The notes: generated by a model not told the origin, from the sequence alone. 64,000 bases of DNA from Bradyrhizobium sp. U87765 SZCCT0048 (GCF_018131225.1 NZ_JAFCMM010000002.1:1-64000); one strand, 5' to 3'; counted from the stretch's first letter, positions 37,516 through 47,437 are shown. A program made the numbers and translations.

Positions 37516-40500
37516 TCAGGCCGCGGGCCCGTCCGCCTTCTCGACATTGACCAGGAACGCCTTGAACTCCGGCGTTTGCGTGTTGGCATCACCGACTGAC
37601 GGCGTCAGCGTGTTGGCGCCAAAGCCCTTGCGCGCCTGCCCCGTGAAGCCCCAGTGCAAGGGAACGCCGATGACATGGACATCCCTGCCGTCGACGGTCA
37701 GCGGCTTGATGCGCTTGGTGACATAGGCCTTGCAGACGATGAAGCCGCGCTTCGACGACACCCGCACCCAGCCGCCCTGCGCGATCCCCTTCTGCCGCGC
37801 CAGCACCTCGCCGATCTCGACGAACTCCTCCGGCTGCAGGATGGCATTGATCAGTGCGTGCTTGGTCCAGAAGTGGAAGTGCTCGGTGAGGCGGTAGGTC
37901 GTGCCGACATAGGGAAACTCGGCCGCCGTCCCCATGTTGTTGCGATCTTCGGCGAACACCCGCGCAACCGGATTGTTGCTGACCTTGGGATGCAGCACGT
38001 TGGGCAGCGGCGACTCGAACGGCTCGTAGTGTTCGGGGAACGGGCCGTCGACCATCTGGTCGCGCGCGAACAGCCGCCCGGTGCCTTCGGCGTTCATGAT
38101 GAACGGGCCGACGCCATCAGACGGTTTCGTCGTCGGCGTGTAGTCGGGCACGTCGATGCCGGTCCACTGCGTGCCGTTCCACTCGATGATCGGCTTTTTC
38201 GGATTCCACGCCTTGCCGTCGGGATCGGCGCTGGCGCGGTTGTAGAGAATGCGCCGGTTGGCCGGCCACGCCCATGCCCAGTTCGGCGCGATGCCCTGCT
38301 CGCGCGGATCGGACGCGTCGCGGCGCGCCATCTGGTTGCCCTTCTCGGTGAAGCAGCCGGCGAAGATCCAGCAGCCGCTCGCCGTCGTGCCATCGTCACG
38401 CAACTGGGCGAAGCCATCGAGCAGCTTGCCCCCGGGGACCGTCACCGCGCCGCTGGCGTCCTTGAGATCGACCAGCGCACGGCCGTTCATGTCCTTGGCG
38501 AGTTCCTCGGGATCGGGCTCCAACGGATCGCTGTAGTTCCAGCTGACATTGAGCAGCGGATCGGGGAAAGCGCCGCTTTCCTTGCGATAGAGTTCGCGCA
38601 GGCGATGGAAGATCGCGCTCATAATCCAGATGTCGGACTTGGCCTCGCCCGGCGCATCCGCCGCCTTCCAGTGCCACTGCAGCCAGCGCGCCGAGTTGAC
38701 CAGCGAGCCGTTCTCCTCGGCAAAGCAGGTCGTCGGCAGCTGGAACACTTCCGTCTGGATCTTCGCCGGCTCCGACGGATTCTGCGGCCCGAAATCTTCC
38801 CAGAACCGCGAGGTCTCGGTGTCGAGCGGATCCATGGTGATCAGGAACTTGAGCTTGCCGAGCGCGCGGCGGATCTTGCCGCGATCCGGGAATGCCTGCA
38901 TCGGGTTGAAGCCCTGGCAGATATAGCCGGTGAGCTCGCCATTGTTCATCATCTCGAACGCGCGGATGATGTCGTAGAGCGGCACGTCGAGCTTGGGCAG
39001 CCAGTCGTAGGCCCAGTTGTTGTCGGCGGTAGCGGCGGCGCCGAACATCGCCTTCTGGAAGCTCACGAAGAACTTGCGGTAGTTCTGCCAGTAGCTGATC
39101 TGGCCGGGCCGCAGCGGCTTGAACTGCCGCGTCTTCATGTAGTCGTCGACCGTCGTCTCGTGGTCGGCCGGCAGCGTCAGGTAACCCGGCATCTGGTTGG
39201 ACAGCAGGCCGACGTCGGTCAGGCCCTGGATGTTGGAATGGCCACGCAGCGCATTCATGCCGCCGCCGGCGACGCCGATGTTGCCGAGCAGCAGCTGGAC
39301 GATCGCCATGGTGCGGATATTCTGGGCGCCGACCGAGTGCTGCGTCCAGCCCAGCGCGAACAGGCTGGTCATCGCCTGGTCGGGCCGCGCCGTCGAGGCG
39401 ATCAGGTCGTAGACCTGCTGGACCTTGTCTGGCGGCGTGCCGCAGATGCGCGACACCATCTCAAGCGAATAGCGCTCGACATGCTGGCGCAGCAGGTTGA
39501 TGACGCAGCGCGGATGCTGCCAGGTGTCGTCGACCCTGGCGAAGCCGTCGTCGCCGAGCTCGAAATCCCAGGTCGAGCGGTCGTAGGTCCGTGCCTCCTC
39601 CTGATAGCCGCTGAACAGGCCCTGGTCGAAGCCGAATCCTTCCTTCACGATGAGCCCGGCATTGGTGTAGTGCCGGACATAGGCGTGCTGGATCTTGTCC
39701 TTCTCCAGCAGGTAGCGGATCAGGCCGCTGAGGAAGGCGATGTCGGTGCCCGGGCGGATCGGGGCGTAGAGATCGGCGACCGATGCCGTGCGCGTGAACC
39801 GCGGATCGACCACGACGAGCTTCGCCGCGTTCTCGATCTTGGCCTCGATCACCCACTTGAAGCCGCAGGGATGCGCTTCGGCGGCATTGCCGCCCATCAC
39901 GATCACCACATTGGCATTCTTGATGTCCTGCCAGGTGTTGGTCATCGCACCGCGACCGAATGATGGGGCCAGACTGGCCACCGTCGGTCCGTGTCAGACA
40001 CGCGCCTGGTTGTCGAACACCACCATGCCGAGGGAGCGCGCGACCTTCCAGGTCAGGTACGCAGTCTCCGACGACGATGCCGACGCCGCCAGCATGCCGA
40101 CGCTGGTCCAGCGGTTGACGGTCGCCCCGTCCTTGTTCTTCGCAATGAAGTTCCTGTCGCGGTCGTCCTTCATCAGCCGGGCGATGCGCTCGATCGCGAA
40201 GTCCCAGGTCACTTCCTTGAATGCGCCCCCTCCGGGGGCGCGATACCTGGGTTTCTTCAGCCGTGTCGGCGCGTGCACCACATCGAGCAGTGCTGCGCCC
40301 TTCGGGCACAGCGTGCCGCGGTTCACCGGGTGATCGGGGTCGCCCTCGATATGAATGATGTTGGAACGGGCGTTCTTGGCGCGGTCGCCCATGCTGTAGA
40401 TCAGGATGCCGCAGGCGACGGAACAGTAAGTGCAGGTGTTCCGCGTCTCGGTCGTCGCCGCCAGCTTGAACGGCCGCACTGCCGCCGCCAGCGCCTCGCC

Positions 40501-40587
40501 GTCATACCCGAAGCCGAGGGCGCCGAGACCGGACGCCGCAAGACCCGCGCCTGTCAGTTTGATGAAACCACGACGGCTCAGTTCCAT
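37516..40587 (-). CDS. fdnG: Selenocysteine-containing formate dehydrogenase alpha subunit
   Basis: 1,023 residues when the UGA at 39994-39996 is read as Sec198. Without readthrough the frame appears as two pieces. The ATG at 40587 has AGGAG upstream. SRRGFIKL is a Tat signal. Cys52, Cys55, Cys59 and Cys94 bind the 4Fe-4S cluster. [16 protein letters not shown] matches E. coli FdnG around its Sec196 exactly. The Mo/W-bis-MGD domains follow ([34 protein letters not shown]), with the molydopterin dinucleotide-binding domain at the C-terminus. It oxidises formate in the periplasm. All genes for Sec insertion are adjacent. Confidence 0.96.
39964..39996 (-). promoter_or_regulatory. Sec UGA codon and SECIS-like hairpin
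   Basis: The in-frame UGA is followed 14 bases later by GGCC-AGTCT-GGCC (39979-39967 on the minus strand), a short stem with a G/U-containing loop at the distance expected for a bacterial SECIS bound by SelB. The loop resembles the AGGUCU/AGUCU loops of E. coli fdhF and fdnG. Confidence 0.8.
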
Positions 40588-40773
40588 GATCTGCTCCTGC
40601 ATTCCATCGAATGGTCGAACGATCAGGCCGCGGACAGCGGGACCTACCATGGCATCTTACATCGCCCTAGGAATATAGCCATGAGGGGTTTTGCGGGGCG
40701 AGCGCGCTGGCAAGCGTCGTCAGGCGCACCGACAACGCCGAAACGCGTCTTTTGTGCGAAGCAAAACGCTGTC

Positions 40774-40789
40774 ATCACGCCGGCGTGAT
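40774..40789. promoter_or_regulatory. 16-bp palindrome upstream of formate dehydrogenase operon
   Basis: ATCACGCCGGCGTGAT is a perfect palindrome 187 bp upstream of fdnG and 17 bp past the DUF805 gene stop. It may be an operator for the fdn operon or part of a 3'-end structure. Confidence 0.4.
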
Positions 40790-40806
40790 TCCCGGCACCA
40801 CAGCGA

Positions 40807-41346
40807 CTAACCGCGACGCCCGAGCTGGCCGGTGACGCTGGCGATGCGGTCGGCCGGCACGGCGCCACCGGCGCGATCACGCGACCGGGGGGGCGTCCAC
40901 CCGCCGGATGCGCTGGACTCGGACGGCTGGCCACTGCCCGGCCAGAAGGTCAGGACAAGGACAACGGCCAGATTGACGAGACCACCGATGATCGTGCCGT
41001 GATGGCGCGGCTCCAGCGACAGATCCGGCAGCTTGCTCGCGAGCGCATAGTCGAGGGCGCTCAGCGCGATCCAGGCGGAGACGACACAGACCGGATCCCA
41101 GCCGATATCGCGGATCCGCATCGAGGTCAGCATGAAAGTCGCCACGAGATAGAAACCGGCCAGCGCCAGCGCGGGCCAGCCCGCCTCGCCCAGCGAGTGC
41201 GGCACGCGCCCGGACGCAGCGGCATGATAGAGGGAATAGGCGACGAAAAACGCCAGGATCGTGGTCACGATCCCGAGCACGATGCTGCCGAAGAAGAACT
41301 TCAGCCGGCCGATCCTGGCATTCAGACCGAAAATCATCCCGAGCAT
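40807..41346 (-). CDS. DUF805 family membrane protein
   Basis: About 179 residues from the ATG at 41346 (MLGMIFGLNARIGRLKFFFG), which follows ACGAGGG; an ATG at 41394 would add 16 residues without family support. GLNARIGRLKFF is the DUF805 hallmark. Four membrane helices follow, with RIRDIGWDP in a loop and a proline/serine-rich polar C-terminus. The function of the family is unknown. It lies upstream of the formate dehydrogenase operon on the same strand, 219 bases away. Confidence 0.82.
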   Translation of the reverse strand: MLGMIFGLNARIGRLKFFFGSIVLGIVTTILAFFVAYSLYHAAASGRVPHSLGEAGWPALALAGFYLVATFMLTSMRIRDIGWDPVCVVSAWIALSALDYALASKLPDLSLEPRHHGTIIGGLVNLAVVLVLTFWPGSGQPSESSASGGWTPPRSRDRAGGAVPADRIASVTGQLGRRG

Positions 41347-41622
41347 CGCGCAGCCCTCGTGGGTCGCGGTACCGTGCATACCCACGGTTTCCAACCCCTG
41401 AAGACACCATGGAACTTGCGTGACGCGGTTTCCGGACAGTTAAGGAGGCTGCGGAATCCTCGAGGGAGTCGGCCGCCTCGCGCCAGAGCGTTTCAGCGAG
41501 ACGCCGACCCGGACGATCCGTTGCTTCGCACAATACAGCTCCGTTGTCATGTGGTACCGATCCGACGGTCGCTCGGCGAACCATCGGACGGCCGGCGACA
41601 CCTGCCGAAAAGGAAAGGCACG

Positions 41623-42279
41623 ATGACAATCATCATCACCGCCTTTGAACGCTCCCCCGATGGCGGCCGGGGACTGGCGCGCGACACCCGCGTGCGCTGG
41701 GCGCTCGAGGAGGTCGGGCAGCCCTATGACGTGCGGCCCATGTCGTTCGCAGCGATGAAAGAGCCCACGCATCTGGCGCGTCAGCCTTTCGGCCAGATCC
41801 CCACGTTCGAGGACGGCGATCTCGTGCTGTTCGAGACCGGCGCGATCGTACTCCATCTCGCCGGGCGCCACGCCGGCCTGTTGCCGGACGATGCGAATGC
41901 GCGGGCACGCGCGATCGCCTGGATGTTCGCCGCCGTCAACACGGTGGAGCCGCCGATCCTCGAACGCGAAACCGCGCGGCTGCTGGAGCGCGATGCAAGC
42001 TGGTATGAGCAGCGCCTGCCCCATGTCGAGGGGCGTGTGCGCCATCGACTGAAGCAACTCTCGGAGCGTCTGGCCGACGCCGACTGGCTCGACGGCGCCT
42101 TCAGCGCGGGCGACCTGATGATGGTGTCGGTGCTGCTGCGGCTGAAATCGTCCGGCATGCTGGACGACTATCCCAATCTCGCCGCCTACCTCGCCCGCGG
42201 CGAAGCGCGCCCCGCCTACCGGCGCGCCTTCGCGGCGCAACGGGCGATTTTCACCACGGCGCAGAAGACCGAGATTTGA
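41623..42279 (+). CDS. Glutathione S-transferase family protein
   Basis: 218 residues from the ATG at 41623 with AGGAAAGG upstream. The thioredoxin-like N-domain has RDTRVRWALEEVGQPYDV and QIPTFEDGDLVLFETGAIVLHL, with the cis-Pro and Glu-Thr/Ser glutathione contacts. The C-domain has FSAGDLMMVSVLLRL, the N-capping-box region. It resembles the stress-related GST subgroup of alphaproteobacteria. The gene is monocistronic, and its target is unknown. Confidence 0.88.
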   Translation: MTIIITAFERSPDGGRGLARDTRVRWALEEVGQPYDVRPMSFAAMKEPTHLARQPFGQIPTFEDGDLVLFETGAIVLHLAGRHAGLLPDDANARARAIAWMFAAVNTVEPPILERETARLLERDASWYEQRLPHVEGRVRHRLKQLSERLADADWLDGAFSAGDLMMVSVLLRLKSSGMLDDYPNLAAYLARGEARPAYRRAFAAQRAIFTTAQKTEI

Positions 42280-42759
42280 GCCTTGCCCACGGCACGACAT
42301 CGCGAGCATGTGACCTGTCCGAAGGGCAAAGCCTGCGAAAGCGACTTCGGCGGCCGCAAGCTGTGGGACACGCGGACGCTGGCGGGCTGATGCGTCGCCT
42401 CGAACCAGGATTCTGGTTCGAGGCTTAGCCACAGCTTTCGACATCGGTTGCTTGCGCCGTAACGGGCAATCGATGAAGCTTGGCATGGTCGCAAGAGATC
42501 TGGACCACGCGACGAACACAGCGCCCCGGGGCCACCGCGGGGCGCTGTATCGTTCCAGGTATCCCGGCGGACTCAATCGAGCCTGTACATGAGAGCCGGT
42601 TCACGGCTTCGCACGCGCGTGACAGACGTCATTCGCCGTGCCGTTGCCTGAACGACGTGCGTGCCTGCGTCCCGTCTCCCCAGAAGCCAGGCCCCCCGCG
42701 ACGGCGTCCCATCGCTCGAAAGCGACTTTTATCCCCACCGCAAGGAAGAGGAGAGTTCG
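42280..42759 (+). other. 480-bp gap with two strong hairpins
   Basis: Between the GST and beta-helix genes I see no convincing gene. A 12-bp perfect stem with a GATT loop lies at 42397-42424 (GCCTCGAACCAG arm). An 11-bp GC-rich stem with a 9-base loop lies at 42518-42548. A 39-codon frame from 42472 spans the second hairpin but has no ribosome-binding site. A small RNA ending at the second hairpin is possible. Confidence 0.45.
42397..42424 (+). terminator. 12-bp hairpin
   Basis: GCCTCGAACCAG, loop GATT, and the perfect complement. It lies 118 bases after the GST stop. No T tract follows, so terminator activity is uncertain. Confidence 0.35.
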
Positions 42760-44178
42760 ATGCTGCTGACACGTCAACTGCTCGTCACGCTGAGTGCCTG
42801 TATGGTCTCGACCACGTTTGCGCTGGCTGCACCGCCGAGCGCCAGCGTCGCCGATTACGGCGCCGTCGGTGATGGCGTCACCAACGACACCACGGCGTTC
42901 AATCAGTGCCTGTCCGGCAACACGATCTGCTGGGTCAATCCCGCCAAAATCTATGCAGTCAAGGACGTTGTGATCAACAACAGCAACCGCCTGATCGGCC
43001 TTGCCAACATCGAATACGGCACCAGCACGGCTGCGACCGCAAGCGCCAGGCCTGTCCTGATCGGCTTCGCCGGCGCGACCAACGTTCTGAACGTATCTGC
43101 CGTCTCCAAGGGCGCCGCCATCGACGGCATCTTCATCGACTGCAAGAGCAACAGCGTCAACGGCATTTCCGGCGGCAGCTTCCAGCTCATCGTCAATGAC
43201 GCGACCATCGTCGGCTGCGCCAACGGCATCGGAGGAAGCGCCTATACCGGCGGCATCCACATCATGAACACGACGTTCGGGGGCAATACCACGGGGCTTG
43301 CCAACATCGTCGATTCCTTCGTGATGAATGCGGACTTCGCCAACAATGCCAGCAACGGCATTTATCTCGGCGCCGGCTCCAACGCCAACACGATCGTCAA
43401 CTGCCGCTTCGAATGGAATCAGGGCTTCGGCATCCTGAGCTACGGCGGCACCGAGGCTAACAGCATTTCCAACAGCCTGTTCGATCGCAACTATTCCGCC
43501 GGCCTCGGCCTCATCGGCGTCACCGGCATGACGGTGTCGAACTCCGTGTTCTTCAGAAACGGCCGCAACAACGTCGCCCCCGACCAGAACACGCAGATCT
43601 ATGTCAGCGGATCGAAGAACATCAGCATCAGCGGCGGCCTGAGCAAGGTCGGCCAGGACGACGGCGGCACGGGCACTTATACCCCGGCCTATGTCTTTTC
43701 CTACGATCCGGGTTCGCCCAGCAGCAATATCACGATTTCCGGGTTCGCGACCTCCGGGCTGTTCAACGCGACGACCAACCCGACGGGATCGTACACCACC
43801 GCGCCGGTGGAAGGCACCGAACCCGCAGCCGGCTATAGCGTGCTCGGCGTCAACGACATCGCGACGACGCTGCCGGCGATCGCCGGAATCACGGCCTTCG
43901 CGAGCGGCGGGCAGACCAACGCCACGCAGCTCTCGGCTTCGGTCAACACCGTGTCCACGGCGAGCGCGGCGAATGCGTCCGTCAAACTGACGCCCTGCAT
44001 CGCAGGCCGCCAGCAGACGGTCGCCAATCTCGGCGCCAATTCCATTCAGGTGTTCGGCTCAAGCCCCAACACCATCAATAGTATTGCGACAGGAACAGGC
44101 GTCGCCCAGGCCGCCGGAAAGATTGCGACTTACGTTTGCACCGGGTCCGGCAACTGGACGCGTCTGCTCAGCAATTGA
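42760..44178 (+). CDS. Secreted right-handed beta-helix (pectate-lyase-like) protein
   Basis: 472 residues; the ATG at 42760 follows GAGGAGAG. A signal peptide (MLLTRQLLVTLSACMVSTTFALA) is followed by the phage-tailspike/pectate-lyase_3 start SVADYGAVGDGVTNDTTAFNQ. About eight Asn-rich coils follow (e.g. NNASNGIYLGAGSNANTI). Such folds bind or cut polysaccharide or act as surface appendages, and no catalytic residues can be assigned. Bases 43441-43690 and 44096-44198 recur at 50656-51048 at roughly 97% and 90% identity, so this gene is the intact partner of the pseudogene beyond the sulfur island. Confidence 0.82.
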   Translation: MLLTRQLLVTLSACMVSTTFALAAPPSASVADYGAVGDGVTNDTTAFNQCLSGNTICWVNPAKIYAVKDVVINNSNRLIGLANIEYGTSTAATASARPVLIGFAGATNVLNVSAVSKGAAIDGIFIDCKSNSVNGISGGSFQLIVNDATIVGCANGIGGSAYTGGIHIMNTTFGGNTTGLANIVDSFVMNADFANNASNGIYLGAGSNANTIVNCRFEWNQGFGILSYGGTEANSISNSLFDRNYSAGLGLIGVTGMTVSNSVFFRNGRNNVAPDQNTQIYVSGSKNISISGGLSKVGQDDGGTGTYTPAYVFSYDPGSPSSNITISGFATSGLFNATTNPTGSYTTAPVEGTEPAAGYSVLGVNDIATTLPAIAGITAFASGGQTNATQLSASVNTVSTASAANASVKLTPCIAGRQQTVANLGANSIQVFGSSPNTINSIATGTGVAQAAGKIATYVCTGSGNWTRLLSN

Positions 44179-44535
44179 TGGAATCGAGGCTGCGGTTCAA
44201 TCCGCGGCAGCCAAGTCTGTCGGCGCGCACCCGGACTGCGGCGCGCGCTGGCCCGGTCGATCGTACCCGAGATCTTGAACACTGGCACCGCGACGAAGAT
44301 CGTTGGAATATCTCAATCTCCTGCGTCGCTTGAGCTCATCCTGCACCGGATGTTCACGGGATATCGGTGGTTGCTGGTGGTTGCCAGACCGATGGGAAGC
44401 GAACGCCCTTTCCGTCAGTCCATGAACCGCTCCAGCTTGAACCGGCGGCGCGGCCATGACGTGCCATGACCGTCGCCCTGCCGAGGTTCGATCGTCGCAC
44501 ACGACCGGTCCGGACGCGACGCGAGATCGCAACTG
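44179..44535. other. 357-bp convergent gap
   Basis: It lies between the beta-helix gene and the 3' end of the cysteine desulfurase gene. I see no credible gene; the short open frames are arginine-rich and lack start signals. The first 20 bases belong to the repeated segment that reappears at 51028-51048. The gap therefore contains the left junction of the sulfur island. Confidence 0.45.
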
Positions 44536-46452
44536 TCAGAAGTTGCGGCCGCGCCGTCCCTGGATACGCAGCAGCGCCGCAACCAGCGCGTCGATGTCGT
44601 CGCGCGTGTTATAGAGAGCAAGGGATGGGCGAACGCTGCTCTCGAAACCGAAGCGCCGAAGAATCGGCTGCGCGCAGTGGTGCCCGGCACGAACCGCGAT
44701 GCCCTCCTGATCGAGCGCCTTCCCCACATCCTCTGTCTTGCAGCCATCGAGAACGAACGACAGCACACCCGCTCGTTCGCGAGGCACGGCAATGAACTTC
44801 AGGCCAGGAATCGTCAGCAGCCCCTGCGTCGCATAATCGAGCAATTCATGCTCATAAGCGGCGACGTTGCTCATGCCGATACGAGTGAGGTAGTCGATCG
44901 CTGCTCCGAGCCCGATCGCATCGGCAATGTTACCGGTTCCCGCCTCGAAACGCTCTGGCGCGCCCTGGAAAACGGTTCGCTCGAACGTCACATCGGCGAT
45001 CATGTTGCCGCCGCCCTGCCAGGGCGGCATCGTTTCCAGCTCGCTGGCCCGCCCATAGACCACACCGATTCCCGTCGGCGCGAACATCTTGTGGCCGGAG
45101 AATACATAGAAGTCGGCGCCCAGAGCCTGCACGTCCACCGGCATATGGCAAATGCCCTGCGCACCGTCGATCACAACACGGGCGCCATGGCGACGGGCGA
45201 TCTCGGTCATTTCCTTCGCAGGGGTAATGGTACCAAGAACGTTCGAGACCTGCGTGAACGACACAATGCGCGTCCGCGGGTTGAACAGCTTCTCATACTC
45301 CTCGAGGATGATCTGCCCGCTGTCGTCGACAGGCGCGACCCTCAGCCTGGCTCCCTTTTCAACCGCGATCTGCTGCCACGGCACGATGTTCGCGTGGTGC
45401 TCGAGGTGAGACACGACAATCTCGTCGCCCTCGCTGATATTGCGGCGCCCCCATGCCTGGGCGATCAGGTTGATGCCTTCCGTCGTGCCGCGCACAAAGA
45501 TGATGTCGCGTGTGGACGGAGCGTTGATGAATGCGCGGATCTTTTCGCGCGCCGATTCATAGGCGTCGGTCGAGCGGGCAGCCAGCGTGTGGGCCGCCCG
45601 ATGGATATTCGAGTTCTCGTGCGTATAGAAGTGAACGAGCCGGTCGATCACCGCGCGAGGCTTCTGGGTGGTCGCGCCATTGTCGAGCCACACCAGTGGT
45701 CTTCCGTTCACCTGCTGGTCGAGGATCGGAAAATCGCGGCGGAAGATATGCGCGTCGAATGCACGGGTGCCCGATAGCGGAACGGAAGGCACATCCGCAC
45801 GATGCTGAATCGCAAGGGCCCCGAGATCGAGCACGTCGAGGTGCTGTGGAAACGAGGCCGTGGTCGACGTTCTCGGCCGCTCGACCTCCACCGGATGATG
45901 CGGCGCGACGGCGGAAAATGGCACGGCGGGTGCCGAGGACTGCGGCAGCAGACGATGATCGAACGCGAGTTCGCCGGCCTGGAAGCGCTCCGGCAGCGTC
46001 GCGAAATCGACGTGGCGGTGCAGAGCAGGATCGGCAGCAGGCTGCGGCACGACACCGTCGGACGCAGCGGTGTCCGGGCGTGAAAATCCCTGGGGTGCCC
46101 GTAGCTCGGCGGCCTGTATCAAAGATGGCCCCCGATCCCCGGAAAAAGCCGGCGCCGATGGGGGCGCGGCGCCGCCGGACGGAAAGGGAAGCGCAGACGA
46201 ACCGGGATTGTTGTTCGGCGTAAGCGGCACCGGAGCCGGCGGTACCCCCGGAATCGAACCGTAGGCAGGCTCGACCGCAAACAGCGATGCGGACGGAAGA
46301 GCCGCACCGGGCGCAGGCGTTGATGGCGCTGGCGGCGCGGCAAAGAGAGCGTTCGCCATGCGCGCGATCAATGATGGATCCAGAGCCCCGGCCGCACGCG
46401 CGGCGCCGAGATCCAACCCTTCCAAGTCGGGTAATTCGGTCGGATTGGTCAT
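44536..46452 (-). CDS. Encapsulin-cargo cysteine desulfurase (SufS-like) with long N-terminal loading domain
   Basis: 638 residues; the ATG at 46452 follows TTGAGGTGG. Residues 1 to about 230 are Pro/Ala/Ser-rich and mostly disordered, with short conserved-looking segments (LDPSLIARMANALFAAPP, DFATLPERFQAGELAFDHRL). The group II desulfurase starts near 232 (HIFRRDFPILDQQVNGRPL). The PLP lysine is Lys455 in FSGHKMF and the persulfide cysteine Cys593 in AGHHCAQP. It removes sulfur from cysteine; homologues are packaged in family 2A encapsulins and build up elemental sulfur inside. Directly downstream of the shell gene. Confidence 0.9.
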   Translation of the reverse strand: MTNPTELPDLEGLDLGAARAAGALDPSLIARMANALFAAPPAPSTPAPGAALPSASLFAVEPAYGSIPGVPPAPVPLTPNNNPGSSALPFPSGGAAPPSAPAFSGDRGPSLIQAAELRAPQGFSRPDTAASDGVVPQPAADPALHRHVDFATLPERFQAGELAFDHRLLPQSSAPAVPFSAVAPHHPVEVERPRTSTTASFPQHLDVLDLGALAIQHRADVPSVPLSGTRAFDAHIFRRDFPILDQQVNGRPLVWLDNGATTQKPRAVIDRLVHFYTHENSNIHRAAHTLAARSTDAYESAREKIRAFINAPSTRDIIFVRGTTEGINLIAQAWGRRNISEGDEIVVSHLEHHANIVPWQQIAVEKGARLRVAPVDDSGQIILEEYEKLFNPRTRIVSFTQVSNVLGTITPAKEMTEIARRHGARVVIDGAQGICHMPVDVQALGADFYVFSGHKMFAPTGIGVVYGRASELETMPPWQGGGNMIADVTFERTVFQGAPERFEAGTGNIADAIGLGAAIDYLTRIGMSNVAAYEHELLDYATQGLLTIPGLKFIAVPRERAGVLSFVLDGCKTEDVGKALDQEGIAVRAGHHCAQPILRRFGFESSVRPSLALYNTRDDIDALVAALLRIQGRRGRNF

Positions 46453-46462
46453 CGGGGCCACC

Positions 46463-47437
46463 TCAAGCCGGTTTTGCCTGTCCCTGATACTTGTCGCCGT
46501 ATTCGTGATACTTGCCGACCTCGACGTCATCGAGCACGCCGAGGGCGTCTTCCGTCAGAACAGCGATCGAGCAGTAGAGCGAGATCAGATAGGACGCGAT
46601 CGCCTTGCGGTTGATACCCATGAAGCGCACGGAGAGGCTCGGCGTCACCTCGCCGGGCACGCCGGGCTGAAACAGGCCGACGACCCCCTGCTTTTTCTCG
46701 CCGGTGCGCAGAAGCAGGATCTTGGTCCTGCCGGCAGCGTCGAACGGCACCTTGTCAGATGGCACCAGCGGGATTCCCCGCCAGGTAATGAATGGTGAAC
46801 CGAACATCGTGACCGTGGGCGGGGGCACACCGCGGCGCGTACATTCCCGGCCGAAGGCCGCGATCGCCCTGGGATGTGCCAGAAAGAAGTTCGGCTCCTT
46901 CCAGACCCGCGCGAGCAGTTCGTCAAGATCGTCCGGGGTCGGCGCACCACCCCGCGTGGCGATCCGCATCGAAGGCGCGGTATTGGCAAGAAGACCATAC
47001 TCGCTGTTGTTGATGAGTTCGCCTTCCTGACGTTCCTTGACCTTCTCAATCAGCAGCCGCAGTTGCTCCTGAACCTGGTCGAAGGGATGGCTGTAAAGAT
47101 CCGACACACGGGTCTGAACATCGAGCACCGTCGTCACTGCGTTCAAAAAGTATTCGCGAGGCTGCTCTTCATAGTCCACGAACGTCTCAGGCAAATCCGG
47201 ATCGCGATCACGCGGCGGGCTGCACTGTACGTCGAACGACGATGCAGCGGTCGCCCCGCGTGTCTCCTTGACCCGGTTGAGACGGAAGATACCGGCTTCA
47301 ACCGGCGTCCACTGCAGCAACGGCACAAGCCATCGCGGTGAGATACCGCCCCACTGCGCACGGGTTTTCGTGGCATTGGCAAGTTGGCGCGCTGCGCCTT
47401 CAGCCAGGGTTCGTCGGGACTCCGTATCGTCGGCCAT
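46463..47437 (-). CDS. srpI: Family 2A encapsulin shell protein (SrpI/MMP-I type)
   Basis: 324 residues; the ATG at 47437 has GGAG 7 bases upstream (an ATG two codons earlier is too close to it). The SrpI/major membrane protein I pattern is clear: LANATKTRAQWGGISPRWL, RVKETRGATAASSF, LPETFVDYEEQPREYFLN then AVTTVLDVQTRVSDLYS, a long E-loop region, and LYCSIAVLTEDALGVLDDVE near the end. It has the HK97-type fold and assembles a hollow icosahedral shell. It lies 10 bases upstream of the cysteine desulfurase gene in one operon, the classic sulfur-storing pair. Confidence 0.93.
   Translation of the reverse strand: MADDTESRRTLAEGAARQLANATKTRAQWGGISPRWLVPLLQWTPVEAGIFRLNRVKETRGATAASSFDVQCSPPRDRDPDLPETFVDYEEQPREYFLNAVTTVLDVQTRVSDLYSHPFDQVQEQLRLLIEKVKERQEGELINNSEYGLLANTAPSMRIATRGGAPTPDDLDELLARVWKEPNFFLAHPRAIAAFGRECTRRGVPPPTVTMFGSPFITWRGIPLVPSDKVPFDAAGRTKILLLRTGEKKQGVVGLFQPGVPGEVTPSLSVRFMGINRKAIASYLISLYCSIAVLTEDALGVLDDVEVGKYHEYGDKYQGQAKPA

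Noticed and set aside
37654..39963. Very long open frame on the plus strand opposite fdnG
   Set aside because: It is the antisense shadow of a high-GC gene: composition is His/Arg/Asp-rich with no domain, while the minus strand matches FdnG throughout. The same holds for the long frames opposite pccB, ohyA, gcd, leuA and the TRAP genes.
39994..39996. fdnG as a pseudogene or sequencing error because of UGA
   Set aside because: The frame is preserved on both sides, the context is the known Sec site, a SECIS-like hairpin follows and selABCD are adjacent.
42397..42424. tRNA fragment
   Set aside because: GGTTCGA resembles a T loop, but it is simply one arm of a perfect hairpin and no cloverleaf can be built.
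44536..46452. Loss of the desulfurase catalytic cysteine
   Set aside because: A second cysteine seen in E. coli SufS (in MCRAS) is Val here, but the persulfide cysteine of SufS is the one in the HHC motif, which is intact (Cys593).
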